From: Bradyrhizobium algeriense
GTDB lineage: Bacteria > Pseudomonadota > Alphaproteobacteria > Rhizobiales > Xanthobacteraceae
Length of the DNA: 64,000 bases
Assembly (NCBI RefSeq): GCF_036924595.1
Contig: NZ_JAZHRV010000001.1
Span: 3,658,001 to 3,722,000 of the forward strand
Direction: 5' to 3'
Part shown: positions 29,172-38,444 of the stretch, one piece after another
Position numbering within the stretch: the stretch's first letter is position 1
Layout of the letters: the number at the start of each line of letters is the position of its first letter
Notes under the pieces: model-generated
The model's input: only the letters and a program-made list of their open reading frames with translations
What the model was told of the DNA's origin: nothing
Database searches by the model: none
Program-made: the position numbers and the translations under genes

Positions 29172-29322
29172 TCACGTGCCCCTGATCAATTTCAATTCGC
29201 GGCAAATCGACATGCAGCGAATGGTCCCGCGCGGTCAGTACCGAGCGGAAATTTTGGGGTCAACGCGATCGGGGCAACACTGCGGTTGAATCCATCCAGT
29301 TCACAACGATTCTAATCTGCAG

Positions 29323-29339
29323 TTTGAAATCGTTCTAAA
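29323..29339. promoter_or_regulatory. Candidate Irr box (iron control element)
   Basis: TTTGAAATCGTTCTAAA lies about 150 bases before the receptor start. It agrees at most positions with the rhizobial Irr-box consensus TTTAGAATNATTCTAAA as I recall it. Related half-sites (TTCTAA at 29310-29315) lie nearby. This fits iron-responsive control of the operon. Confidence 0.55.
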
Positions 29340-29417
29340 AGAACTTTGTAAGCGGTCTAAAGAGATGCAAGAAACGTCGTAAAATCAGGCATTAGTTGCA
29401 TCACCGCTTTCTCACCA

Positions 29418-29657
29418 TCAATCAACGCTCGGCGGCTTCATCAGCGAAAACAATTCGTCGACTGTCGATTGCGCGACCTGACGGACGCGATCGGTGTTGT
29501 CCATGCCTGATATGTTGACGCCCTTCACGACAGCTTTGATCTCGTCGCGAAAGTCGCTGAGGAATCGCAACGGGTCGGGCGAATCGTTCGCGACGCGCGC
29601 AATCAGTCCCGTGATCAGAATCTGGCACGCCATCATGCGTCCGTTCAGTTCATCCAT
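29418..29657 (-). CDS. Hypothetical 79-aa protein
   Basis: Small helical protein (MDELNGRMMACQILITGL to FSLMKPPSVD) with no recognised domain. The start at 29657 is preceded by a GGGGGTG sequence; the frame also stays open to 29711 without a better start. It lies between the iron-operon promoter region and the RND efflux genes and is transcribed toward the iron operon. No function is proposed. Confidence 0.6.
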   Translation of the reverse strand: MDELNGRMMACQILITGLIARVANDSPDPLRFLSDFRDEIKAVVKGVNISGMDNTDRVRQVAQSTVDELFSLMKPPSVD

Positions 29658-29894
29658 CCTGCACCCCCGATTGCTTGCACGCGCGCGATATGGACGACAT
29701 CGATCGCGCATTCAACCCTGCGCGAAATTCACGCCGGAGGTCGCGAGAGATTTGGCGGCGACGCCGAACCGCGCCCATCGCGGCGTCAAACCTTTCCAAT
29801 TGTTTAGGATTCTCAAGCCTTAGTGTTTGTACAGCGTGAGCTCACGGACATTATATCGGCAGGATTGGGGACTTCGTTAAATCGATGAGCAAAC

Positions 29895-31067
29895 ATGTCG
29901 GGGCCGCGCACCATCCGTTGGGCTTTACTGATCGTGGCGATCGCTGCGCTGGGTTATCTGGGCTGGCAGCGATTCCAGGGCGAAGATCATCAGGCGCAAG
30001 CTGAAACCCGGAAGCACGCCACCGCCCGGGTTGCGGTTCCCGTACGGATTGCCTCGGTCGAAAAGGCCGATTTCCCGGTCTACCTGACCGGCCTCGGCAC
30101 CGTGCAAGGCTTCAACACGGTGCTGGTCCGCACCCGTGTCGACGGCCAGATCAACCGGATCGCGTTTCAGGAAGGCCAGTTCGTTCGTGAAGGCGACACG
30201 CTGGTCGAGATCGATCCGCGACCGTTCCAGGCAGCCCTCGATCAGGCCAAGGCCAAGAAGGCGCAGGACCAAGCCAATCTCGCCAATGCCAACCTCGACC
30301 TGCAGCGCTCCACCCGGCTCGGTGAGTTCGCGACCCGCCAGCAAACGGACACCCAGCGGGCTTTGGTCGCGCAACTGACGGCGCAAGTGGCCGGCGACGA
30401 TGCAGCAATCGCCAATGCACAGACGCAGCTCGACTACGCGACCGTCAAGGCGCCGTTCTCGGGCATTGCCGGCCTGCGCCAGGTCGACGTCGGCAACATC
30501 GTCAATGCCGCGACGCAGACCGGCATCGTCAGCATCGCCCAGATCGAGCCGATCGCGGTGATCTTCACCGCGCCGGAAGACCAGTTGCCGGATATCAAGG
30601 CCGCACTCGCCGCCGGTTCTCCCAAGACGATCGCGCTCTCCACCGACGGCAAGCGGGTGCTGTCCACGGGCGCGCTTTCGCTGATCAACAACCAGGTCGA
30701 CACATCGAGCGGCACCGTCAGGCTCAAGGCCGTGTTCGACAACAAGGATCATGCGCTGTGGCCGGGCCAGTCGGTTTCAACCCGGCTGCTGGTAGCGACG
30801 CTGAAAGACGCTACCGTTGTTCCCGACGATGCCGTTCAGCATGGCCCCAATGGTCTTTACGCCTACACGGTCAACAAGGAGAACAAAGCCGAACTTCGCA
30901 AGATCAGGGCGACGCGCTCGATCGACGGCCGCTCCGTGGTCGACGAAGGGCTGTCGCCCGGCGAGCAGGTGATCACGGCGGGCCAGTTCAAGGTTCAGCC
31001 GGGCACGCTGGTGACGACGGCCGTCGCCAGCTCGGATCAGGCGCAGGCCAAGGTGACCGACCAATGA
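29895..31067 (+). CDS. RND efflux membrane-fusion protein (MdtA-like)
   Basis: 390-aa periplasmic adaptor. An N-terminal anchor (WALLIVAIAALGYLGW) is followed by the lipoyl/coiled-coil hairpin (GQFVREGDTLVEIDPRPFQA, then ATVKAPFSGIAGLRQVDVGN) and beta-barrel domains to GEQVITAGQFKVQPG. It links the inner-membrane pump to an outer-membrane channel; no TolC-type gene is in the window. Its stop overlaps the pump start by ATGA. It probably starts the two-gene operon. Confidence 0.92.
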   Translation: MSGPRTIRWALLIVAIAALGYLGWQRFQGEDHQAQAETRKHATARVAVPVRIASVEKADFPVYLTGLGTVQGFNTVLVRTRVDGQINRIAFQEGQFVREGDTLVEIDPRPFQAALDQAKAKKAQDQANLANANLDLQRSTRLGEFATRQQTDTQRALVAQLTAQVAGDDAAIANAQTQLDYATVKAPFSGIAGLRQVDVGNIVNAATQTGIVSIAQIEPIAVIFTAPEDQLPDIKAALAAGSPKTIALSTDGKRVLSTGALSLINNQVDTSSGTVRLKAVFDNKDHALWPGQSVSTRLLVATLKDATVVPDDAVQHGPNGLYAYTVNKENKAELRKIRATRSIDGRSVVDEGLSPGEQVITAGQFKVQPGTLVTTAVASSDQAQAKVTDQ

Positions 31068-34000
31068 GCGGGGGAATCTCCGCCCCCTTCATTCGCTACC
31101 CGATCGGCACCTCGCTGATGATGGCGGGGATCATGTTCGTCGGCCTCGTCGCCTATCCCTTGCTGCCGGTTGCGCCCCTGCCGCAAGTCGACTTTCCGAC
31201 CATCCAGGTCTCGGCCTCTCTGCCCGGCGGCAGTCCGGAAACCATGGCCTCGTCAGTGGCGCAGCCGCTGGAACGTCAGTTCGCGCAAATTCCGGGCGTC
31301 GCGCAGATGACGTCGACCAGCTATCTCGGAACCGCGGCGATCAATATCCAATTCGATCTCAACCGCTCGATCGACGCCGCCGCCAACGACGTGCAGGCCG
31401 CGATCAATGCGGCCAGCGGCCAATTGCCGAAGAACCTGCCCTCGCCGCCGACCTATCGCAAGGTCAACCCGGCCGACTCGCCCATCCTCCTGCTGTCAGC
31501 GACGTCGGACACGCTGCCGCTGACATCAGTCAGCGACGCCGTCGATGCCCAGCTCGCGCAGCAGATCAGCCAGATCTCCGGCGTCGCCCAGGTCATCATC
31601 GGCGGGCAGCAGAAGCCGGCGATCCGCATTCAGATCGACCCCGCCAAGCTCGTCGCCAAGGGCCTGTCGCTGGAGGACGTGCGCAACCAGATCGCAATCA
31701 CGACCGTGAACAGTCCCAAAGGCAATATCGACGGCGAACGCCGCGCCTACACTATTTACGCCAACGATCAGTTGCCGGACTCAAAGGACTGGAACGACGT
31801 CGTTATCGCCTTTCGCAACGGCGGTCCCTTACGAATCCGCGATATCGGCCAGGCCGTTACCGGGCCGGAAGACGCCAAGCAGGCGGCCTGGGCCAATGGC
31901 AAGCGCGGCGTGTTCCTGATCGTGTACAAGCAGCCCGGCGCCAACGTCATCGACACCGTCGACAAGATCAAGGCGGAGTTGCCGCGGCTGGTCGCTGCGA
32001 TCCCATCGGCGATCAAGATCGAAGTCATCAGCGACCGCACCCAGACCATCCGCGCTGCGGTGGAAGACGTGCAGTTCACCCTGCTGCTCACCATCGCGCT
32101 GGTCGTCATGGTGATCTTCATCTTCCTGCGCAGTTTCTGGGCGACCGTGATTCCGGCCGTGACGGTGCCGCTGGCGCTGCTCGGCGCCTGCGCGCTGATG
32201 TGGGTATTCGACTATTCGCTCGACAATCTGTCGCTGATGGCGCTTACCATCGCCGTCGGCTTCGTTGTCGACGACGCCATCGTGATGCTGGAGAACATCA
32301 CGCGCTACATCGAGGAAGGCGAGAAGCCGCTCGCCGCCGCCTTCAGGGGCGCCCGTGAAATCGGCTTCACCATCGTGTCGATCAGCGTCTCGCTGGTCGC
32401 GGTGCTGATCCCGCTGTTGCTGATGGGCGGCATCATCGGCCGGCTGTTCCGCGAGTTCGCGGTGACGCTGGCGATGACCATCTTCGTGTCGATGATCGTG
32501 TCGCTGACGCTGACGCCGATGATGGCCTCGCGCTTCCTGCGCGCACATCGCGAGGTCACGCACGGCCGGTTCTATCAATGGAGCGAGCGCGCCTTCGACG
32601 CGATGCTGCGCGCTTACGCGCGCGGTCTCGACCTCGCGCTGCGCTGGAAGTTCACGACGCTGATGATTTTCTTCGCAACGCTCGGTCTGTCGATCTATCT
32701 GTTCGTCGTCATTCCCAAAGGCTTCTTTCCGCAGCAGGACAACGGCCTGATCACGGCTACTTCGGAGGCCGGCCAGGACATCTCCTTCGCCGACATGAAG
32801 CGGCGCCAGGAGGAGCTCGGCAAGATCGTGCAGGCCGACCCCGATGTGGCCTCGGTCGCGATGGTGATCGGCGGCAGCGGCCGCGCCGGCAACAATGGCA
32901 ATCTGTTCATCACGTTGAAGCCGCGCGACGAGCGCAAGGCGTCTGCCCAGCAGATCATCGCCCGCCTGCGACCCCAGCTCGAGAAGGTCGAGGGCTCCCG
33001 TCTCTACATGCAGGCGGCGCAGGACGTGCGGCTCGGCGGGCGGCCGACGCGAACCCAGTTCGAGTTCACGCTGCAGGACGCCGACCTCGCCGAACTGAAC
33101 GAATGGGCGCCGAAGATCCTGACGAAGATGCAGACGCTGCCCGAACTGCGCGATGTCGCCACCGACCAGCAGACCAACGGCACCACGCTGGAGCTCAAGA
33201 TCAACCGCGATACCGCCTCGCGCTACGGCATCCAGCCGCAATTGATCGACGATACGCTCTATGATGCGTTCGGCCAGCGCCAGGTGACGCAGTTCTTTAC
33301 CCAACTCAACACCTACAAGGTGGTGCTCGAAGTGCTGCCGGAATTGCAGGGCAGTCTCGACACGCTCAACAAGATTTACGTGAAATCGCCGGCCACCGGC
33401 GACCAGGTGCCGCTGTCGGCCTTTGCCACCTGGACCAGCGTGCCGGTGCGGCCGTTGTCGATCAGCCATCAGGGCCAGTTTCCCGCGATCACGATCAGCT
33501 TCAATCTCGCGCAGGGCGTGGCGCTGGGCCAGGCGACCGACGCGGTGCAGAAGGCGATGGTCGAACTCGGCGCGCCGACGACGCTCAATTCGAGCTTCCA
33601 GGGCACCGCGCAGGCGTTTCAGCAGTCACTCGGCACCGTGCCGCTGTTGATCCTCGCTGCCCTCGTCGTGGTGTATCTGATCCTCGGCATTCTCTACGAA
33701 AGCTACATCCACCCGATCACGATCCTGTCGACGCTGCCGTCCGCCGGCGTCGGTGCGCTCGCGATCCTGATGCTGTTCGGGTTCGACTTCAGCCTGATCG
33801 CCCTGATCGGCATCGTGCTGCTGATCGGCATCGTGAAGAAGAACGGCATCATGATGGTCGACTTCGCGATCACGGCCGAACGCGACGAGCAGCTCGAGCC
33901 CGAGGCCGCGATCCGCAAGGCGGCGCTATTGCGCTTCCGCCCGATCATGATGACGACGATGGCGGCATTGCTCGGCGGCGTGCCGCTGATGCTCGGTACC

Positions 34001-34210
34001 GGGACGGGATCGGAAATCCGCCAGCCGCTGGGCTATGCGATGGTCGGCGGCCTGATCGTCAGCCAGGCGCTGACGCTGTTCACGACGCCGGTGGTCTATC
34101 TCTATCTCGACCGGCTTTCGAACGCGTTTGCGCGATGGGGCAATTCGTCCAATCCTAACCATGATGCGCATCTGGACGCTGACGGCTCGGTCAAGCAAGC
34201 GGCCGAATGA
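31064..34210 (+). CDS. RND multidrug efflux permease (MdtB/MdtC-like)
   Basis: 1048-aa inner-membrane pump of the AcrB/MdtBC family with 12 transmembrane helices and two large periplasmic loops. The proton-relay aspartates are in AVGFVVDDAIVMLEN (helix 4), and the relay lysine is in GIVKKNGIMMVDFA (helix 10). The start ATG at 31064 overlaps the adaptor stop and gives the standard SAPFIRYPIGTSLMMAGIM opening; the same frame stays open upstream to 30758 but only as an overlap with the adaptor gene. No local regulator is seen. Substrates are likely hydrophobic toxicants. Confidence 0.94.
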   Translation: MSGGISAPFIRYPIGTSLMMAGIMFVGLVAYPLLPVAPLPQVDFPTIQVSASLPGGSPETMASSVAQPLERQFAQIPGVAQMTSTSYLGTAAINIQFDLNRSIDAAANDVQAAINAASGQLPKNLPSPPTYRKVNPADSPILLLSATSDTLPLTSVSDAVDAQLAQQISQISGVAQVIIGGQQKPAIRIQIDPAKLVAKGLSLEDVRNQIAITTVNSPKGNIDGERRAYTIYANDQLPDSKDWNDVVIAFRNGGPLRIRDIGQAVTGPEDAKQAAWANGKRGVFLIVYKQPGANVIDTVDKIKAELPRLVAAIPSAIKIEVISDRTQTIRAAVEDVQFTLLLTIALVVMVIFIFLRSFWATVIPAVTVPLALLGACALMWVFDYSLDNLSLMALTIAVGFVVDDAIVMLENITRYIEEGEKPLAAAFRGAREIGFTIVSISVSLVAVLIPLLLMGGIIGRLFREFAVTLAMTIFVSMIVSLTLTPMMASRFLRAHREVTHGRFYQWSERAFDAMLRAYARGLDLALRWKFTTLMIFFATLGLSIYLFVVIPKGFFPQQDNGLITATSEAGQDISFADMKRRQEELGKIVQADPDVASVAMVIGGSGRAGNNGNLFITLKPRDERKASAQQIIARLRPQLEKVEGSRLYMQAAQDVRLGGRPTRTQFEFTLQDADLAELNEWAPKILTKMQTLPELRDVATDQQTNGTTLELKINRDTASRYGIQPQLIDDTLYDAFGQRQVTQFFTQLNTYKVVLEVLPELQGSLDTLNKIYVKSPATGDQVPLSAFATWTSVPVRPLSISHQGQFPAITISFNLAQGVALGQATDAVQKAMVELGAPTTLNSSFQGTAQAFQQSLGTVPLLILAALVVVYLILGILYESYIHPITILSTLPSAGVGALAILMLFGFDFSLIALIGIVLLIGIVKKNGIMMVDFAITAERDEQLEPEAAIRKAALLRFRPIMMTTMAALLGGVPLMLGTGTGSEIRQPLGYAMVGGLIVSQALTLFTTPVVYLYLDRLSNAFARWGNSSNPNHDAHLDADGSVKQAAE

Positions 34211-34267
34211 CTTGACTTTGCGCGGCAACCGGCACTACCGAAGGTAGTTCATTTCGGAGCCGGTTCA

Positions 34268-34837
34268 GTGAAAATTTCAATGAAGTTTGCGGTCGCTGCC
34301 GCGGCGATATCAGGTTTGTGCGGCCACAGCCACGCCCAGACCCCCAAAGCCAAAAACAACGCCGCGCCTGTGGCGCAGGCGACGCCGGGCCCTACCGCCG
34401 CTGCGACCGAGGGAGCGAATACGCCAGCGCCCCCCGGCTGGATTGCGCGGTGCAGCAGCGCAAGCCGCGGCGCGCCGCTCGAATGCGCGATCGAGCAGAG
34501 TGCGGTCCTGACCAAGACCGGCCAGCTGATCGTGCTGATCAATATCCGCGTATCAGCCGAAACCCGCGCGCCGATCGCGCTTGTGCAGTTGCCGCTCGGG
34601 CTCAACCTGCCGGCCGGCGCCAAATTCCAGGTCGACGACGGCAAGACGTCCGAGCTGCAGATCCAGACCTGCGAGGCGCGCGGCTGCTACGCCAACCTGC
34701 AGATCTCGCCTGACGTGCTGGCCATGTTGAAATCCGGCAAGCAGGTGAAGGTCTCGTTCCAGAACATGGCCAAGGAGACGATCACGATCCCGATGCCGCT
34801 GGCGGATTTCTCCGCGGCGTATGAGAAGATCAAGTAG
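34268..34837 (+). CDS. Invasion-associated locus B (IalB) family periplasmic protein
   Basis: 189-aa secreted protein. A signal peptide (MKFAVAAAAISGLCGHSHAQ) is followed by an Ala/Pro-rich linker and an IalB domain with paired cysteines (WIARCSS, LECAIEQ; CEARGCY) likely to form disulfides. It starts at GTG 34268, or possibly ATG 34280. The role of IalB proteins in non-pathogens is unclear. It follows the RND pump by 57 bases and may be read with it. Confidence 0.82.
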   Translation: MKISMKFAVAAAAISGLCGHSHAQTPKAKNNAAPVAQATPGPTAAATEGANTPAPPGWIARCSSASRGAPLECAIEQSAVLTKTGQLIVLINIRVSAETRAPIALVQLPLGLNLPAGAKFQVDDGKTSELQIQTCEARGCYANLQISPDVLAMLKSGKQVKVSFQNMAKETITIPMPLADFSAAYEKIK

Positions 34838-34846
34838 ACCTCGATC

Positions 34847-34991
34847 GTCATTGCCTGCGACAAACGCGAAGCGTTTGCGCAAGGGAGCGAAGCGACGAAG
34901 CAATCCATATCTCCGCCGAAGAAAGAATGGATTGCTTCGCGGAGCCTGTCATCCGGCGGCGCTTCGCGCCGACCGGGTGGCTCGCAATGAC
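34847..34991. repeat. GTCATTGC dispersed palindromic repeat, copy 2, with an inserted hairpin
   Basis: The element begins GTCATTGC (34847) and ends CTCGCAATGAC (34981-34991), with inner arms AGCAATCCAT and ATGGATTGCTTCG, as in copy 1 at 18816-18930. An extra hairpin, GCGACAAACGCGAAGCGTTTGCGC, sits in its left side at about 34856-34879. A closely related hairpin occurs in the different repeat at 54812-54887. Confidence 0.8.
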
Positions 34992-35009
34992 GGGGCTGCT
35001 GCCGGAGGC

Positions 35010-37298
35010 CTACTGCCTTGCCATCTCCGCGGCCCCCACCCCCTCGCCGTCGAGCTTCTGGTCGTCGTGCATGTCGACCGTCACCCGCAACAACTGCCCG
35101 GTGAATTCGAACGGCGCCGCGTAATGCGAGACCGGGCTGGAACGATCGCGGCCGATGTCGAGGCCGGACCACGAGATGAAATTGTTGAAGGCAGACTGGG
35201 TCTGGATCGAGCCTGCCGCCTCGCCGTCGATGAGGAGCGTATAGGCCGTCACGCCGGTGCGGGAGCCCCTGGCCGGCGGCTCCTTGCGCAACAGACGCTC
35301 GACATGCACGCCGAGCCGGCGCACGCCTGACGGCACCTTGCGGTTCGAAGCCACGATCTCATGGCCACCGCCAATATTGAGATCGTGCACCAGCACGCCG
35401 TCCTTGATGTAGAGGCTGTAGCCTGACGTCGCATCGCCGTGGGCGATCAGCACGCCCTCGGCGCCTTCCTCGGCAATCTCCACATGCGCTTCGATGGTGT
35501 AGCTGCGGCTGCGCACGTCCGGCGCGACGTCGGTCGGCACGTGGCCCATGCCGGCGTGAAAGGTGAACTTGTTGCGTGCACCGTGAAAGCGCGCGGCGTT
35601 TTCCGCAAAACGCGGGCCGAACCGGTCGTCGAGCGGCAGCACATTGTGCTTCTCGGCCTCGAGCCACCACAGCTTGATCATCGCTTCAAGCCGCTCGGGC
35701 TCTTGCGCCGCCAGATCGCTGGTTTCCGAAAAATCCCGCGCCAGATGAAACAGCTCCCATTTGTCGTTCTCGAACGGCGTGCCCGAGGGATGGAAGGAAA
35801 CCGCCTTCCAGCCGTCCTGCCAGATCCCGCGATGACCGAACATTTCGAAATATTGCGGCGAAGACTTTGACGGCGCGGCTGGATCGGCGATCGAGCGCGC
35901 AAAACTCTCGCCTTCGATCGGCATCTGGGCGACGCCGCCGATTTCGGCCGGCGGCGCGATGCCGATCAGGTCGAGCAAGGTCGGCGTCAGGTCGCAGGCG
36001 TAAACGAATTGATGGCGCACCTCGCCTTTGGCGGCGATCTTCTTCGGCCAGGTCATGACGAAGGGATCGCGGATGCCGCCGCCATGGGTGTTCTGCTTGT
36101 AGCGGCGCAGCGGCGTGTTCGACGCCATCGCCCAGCCGTGGGGAAAGTTGCTGTGCGAATCCGGCCCGCCGATGTCGTCGATCCGGCGCAGCTTTTCCGC
36201 GATCGGTTCGGGACGGAAATTGTACGGCCCCATCGCGTTGACGAAGCCAAGCGGACCGCCCTCCTGGCTTGCGCCATTATCGGACAAAACCAGGATCAGC
36301 GTGTTGTCGCGAATGCCGGCCGTGTCGAGAAAGCCGATCAGCCGCGCGAGATGCTGGTCGGCGTGATCGAGCATGCCGGCGAAAGCTGCCTGCAGCCGCG
36401 TGAAGACGCGCTGTTCGTCGACGGTGTGCTCATCCCATGCCTTCACGCCGTCATTGCGTGCGGGCAACCGGGTTTCCGGCGGCACGATCCCCATCACCTT
36501 CTGCCGCGCCATCCGCTGCTCGCGCTCGGCGTCCCAACCATGGGCGAACATCGCGTCATAGCTCTTGATGATGTCCATCGGCGCCTGGTGCGGCGCGTGA
36601 CAGGCGCCGAGCGCCACCCAGGTCAGCCATGGGACATCGGGCCGATCGGCGGTGTGATCGGCGATGAAGCGGATCGACTGGTCGATCAGGTCGGACGTGA
36701 GGTGATAGCCGTCCGCATACGTCCCCGGTGCATCGATGTGGGTGTTGTCCGAGACAAGCTCCGGTGCGAATTGATCAGTTTCGGCATCGAGAAAACCATA
36801 GAAGCGATCAAAACCGCGCCCCAACGGCCAGCCGTCGAATGGCCCGGTGGCGCCGCTTTCGGTCAATGGGGTGACGTGCCATTTGCCGACCATGTAATTG
36901 CGATAGCCGTGCGACCGCAGCATTTCCGCCAGCGTGCCCGCCTCGCGCGCGATCTTGCCGCGATATCCGGGGTAGCCGCTGTCGAAATTGGCGAGGCAGC
37001 CGACACCGACCGAATGATGGTTGCGCCCGGTGAGCAGCGCCGCGCGCGTCGTCGAACACATCGCGGTGGTGTGGAAGCCCGAATAGCGCAGGCCTTCGGC
37101 GGCGAGCTTGTCGATGGTCGGCGTTTTGATGGCCGAGCCGTAGCAGCCGAAATCGGAGAATCCGACATCGTCGAACAGCACGACCAGAATGTTCGGCGCG
37201 CCCTGCGGCGGCTTCAGCGCAGACGGCCACCACGGCTTCGATTCAGCCACCGTCTTCCCGATCGTGCCGCCGAACGGTTTTGCGCTGCCTGCCGCCAT
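35010..37298 (-). CDS. Arylsulfatase (FGly sulfatase family)
   Basis: 762-aa sulfatase. N-terminal metal motif LFDDVGFSDFGCYG (D43, D44) and formylglycine signature MCSTTRAALLTGRNHH with C81. The signature is C-S-T-T-R, whereas most have Pro or Ala two residues after Cys. A C-terminal domain of about 200 residues (residue 560 on) resembles that of large AtsA-type enzymes. No signal peptide is evident, so it is probably cytoplasmic. The ATG at 37298 has GGGGGAAAG upstream; codons up to 37364 are not needed. It is divergent from a TetR gene across a perfect inverted repeat and probably releases sulfate from organic sulfate esters. Confidence 0.88.
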   Translation of the reverse strand: MAAGSAKPFGGTIGKTVAESKPWWPSALKPPQGAPNILVVLFDDVGFSDFGCYGSAIKTPTIDKLAAEGLRYSGFHTTAMCSTTRAALLTGRNHHSVGVGCLANFDSGYPGYRGKIAREAGTLAEMLRSHGYRNYMVGKWHVTPLTESGATGPFDGWPLGRGFDRFYGFLDAETDQFAPELVSDNTHIDAPGTYADGYHLTSDLIDQSIRFIADHTADRPDVPWLTWVALGACHAPHQAPMDIIKSYDAMFAHGWDAEREQRMARQKVMGIVPPETRLPARNDGVKAWDEHTVDEQRVFTRLQAAFAGMLDHADQHLARLIGFLDTAGIRDNTLILVLSDNGASQEGGPLGFVNAMGPYNFRPEPIAEKLRRIDDIGGPDSHSNFPHGWAMASNTPLRRYKQNTHGGGIRDPFVMTWPKKIAAKGEVRHQFVYACDLTPTLLDLIGIAPPAEIGGVAQMPIEGESFARSIADPAAPSKSSPQYFEMFGHRGIWQDGWKAVSFHPSGTPFENDKWELFHLARDFSETSDLAAQEPERLEAMIKLWWLEAEKHNVLPLDDRFGPRFAENAARFHGARNKFTFHAGMGHVPTDVAPDVRSRSYTIEAHVEIAEEGAEGVLIAHGDATSGYSLYIKDGVLVHDLNIGGGHEIVASNRKVPSGVRRLGVHVERLLRKEPPARGSRTGVTAYTLLIDGEAAGSIQTQSAFNNFISWSGLDIGRDRSSPVSHYAAPFEFTGQLLRVTVDMHDDQKLDGEGVGAAEMARQ

Positions 37299-37387
37299 GC
37301 TTTCCCCCGCTTTTTGGATGTGATCGCGGTTGATCCGCCGGTTCGCCGAGGCTCGCGGCAACACGCCGCCCTGCGCGCATTGCCAAA

Positions 37388-37415
37388 AACCATAATCCGA
37401 GTTATCATTATGGTT
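37388..37415. promoter_or_regulatory. Candidate TetR operator (sulfatase/regulator intergenic)
   Basis: Perfect 9-bp inverted repeat AACCATAAT (37388-37396) and ATTATGGTT (37407-37415), spacer 10 bases, centred in the 143-base gap between the divergent sulfatase and TetR genes. It is AT-rich against a GC-rich background. It suits autoregulation and control of the sulfatase. Confidence 0.65.
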
Positions 37416-37441
37416 ACTTCGAACGGAGACGCAAGGTCCGG

Positions 37442-38146
37442 ATGCAGCGATCGGCCGAACTCGACCTTCCCGGCGTGACCCCGTCGCGGCAGAAGCGCAG
37501 CCGCGAGACCACGGCCGCGCTGCTCCAGGCCGGCGCGGAGATGTTGCGCACGCACAGCCTCGCGGAATTGTCGATCGAGGCGCTGTGCCGGCAGGTCGGG
37601 GCCACCGTCGGCACCTTCTACAGCCGGTTCGAGAGCAAGGAGGCCTATTTCAATGCCCTCATGGCGCTTGCTGCGCGTGACGGCGAAAGCAGGTTGTCCC
37701 GGATGAAGGAAGACGAGCGGCTGGCCGATGCGAATCTCGCCGAGCTCAGCCGCCTCCTCGTCCGAGGGACCATCGGCTGGATCCGAAATCACGAAGGCGT
37801 GCTGCGCGCAGCACTTCAGCACGACGACACCAGGCCGGACCGCTGGTCGACCTTCAAGGCGTTGGCGCGCGCGAACGTGGCGGACGCCACGCCAATCCTG
37901 CTTGGCGCCATGGGCCGGGCCAACAAGGCGGCAAAAACACGCGCGATCGCGTTCGGCTTCCAGGTCGTGCTGGGAACGCTGGTCAACGCCATCCTCAACG
38001 ATCCCGGTCCGCTATCCATTCACGACCGCGAAATGGAAGAGCGGCTGGCGAATTGCCTGCTGCTATTGCTGCAGGCGGAGATGACGGCGCCGACCGTTCG
38101 CCGTTCGCGCGGGCGCAAAAAACAGGTACGGCGTTCGCGGAGCTGA
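37442..38146 (+). CDS. TetR-family transcriptional regulator
   Basis: 234-aa regulator with the N-terminal HTH (TTAALLQAGAEMLRTHSL, ALCRQVGATVGTFYSRFESKEAYFNAL) and a helical ligand domain; the C-terminus is very basic (RRSRGRKKQVRRSRS). It is divergent from the arylsulfatase and flanks the inverted repeat at 37388-37415, so the sulfatase is its likely target. Confidence 0.9.
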   Translation: MQRSAELDLPGVTPSRQKRSRETTAALLQAGAEMLRTHSLAELSIEALCRQVGATVGTFYSRFESKEAYFNALMALAARDGESRLSRMKEDERLADANLAELSRLLVRGTIGWIRNHEGVLRAALQHDDTRPDRWSTFKALARANVADATPILLGAMGRANKAAKTRAIAFGFQVVLGTLVNAILNDPGPLSIHDREMEERLANCLLLLLQAEMTAPTVRRSRGRKKQVRRSRS

Positions 38147-38338
38147 CCCGGGACCGCGGCAACTGCCGCCCGCAGCGCCCCCTGCAATTCGCCCCGAAAA
38201 TGCCCCTCCTTCCGCGCTTGCCAAGGCCCGGACCGAGCGAGTAGAACGACGCACCAGCGAAAGCGGTGATTTGCAAAATCCCGCTCCAGCCGATTGCCCG
38301 GACATCCATATAAGACATTGATGTCATTGAGCAATTCT

Positions 38339-38412
38339 TGGGGAATGGTGTAACGGTAGCACAACAGACTCTGACTCTGTTTGTCTAGGTTCGAATCCTA
38401 GTTCCCCAGCCA
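38339..38412 (+). tRNA. tRNA-Gln (anticodon CTG)
   Basis: Cloverleaf read directly: acceptor TGGGGAA/TTCCCCA (7 bp), D-arm with GGTAGC, anticodon stem AACAGA/TCTGTT around loop CTCTGAC (anticodon CTG), T-arm CTAGG-TTCGAAT-CCTAG, discriminator G and an encoded CCA (38410-38412). No integrase or att-type duplication of its 3' end is seen nearby. Confidence 0.95.
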
Positions 38413-38444
38413 GACTTGTCGGCCCTTCCCCCTTAGCCGCCTCA

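Noticed and set aside
30758..31063. Upstream extension of the RND pump reading frame
   Set aside because: It overlaps the end of the membrane-fusion gene in another frame; the ATGA junction at 31064 and the conserved pump N-terminus fix the start.
31829..33469. 546-codon minus-strand frame within the RND pump gene
   Set aside because: The plus strand encodes conserved pump motifs through the same region.
36009..37478. 489-codon plus-strand frame opposite the arylsulfatase and crossing the TetR start
   Set aside because: The sulfatase signature is on the minus strand, and the frame overlaps the divergent promoter and the TetR gene.
38339..38412. tRNA-Gln as an integration site for a genomic island
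   Set aside because: No integrase and no repeat of the tRNA 3' end was noticed in the flanking sequence; the neighbours look like normal chromosomal genes.
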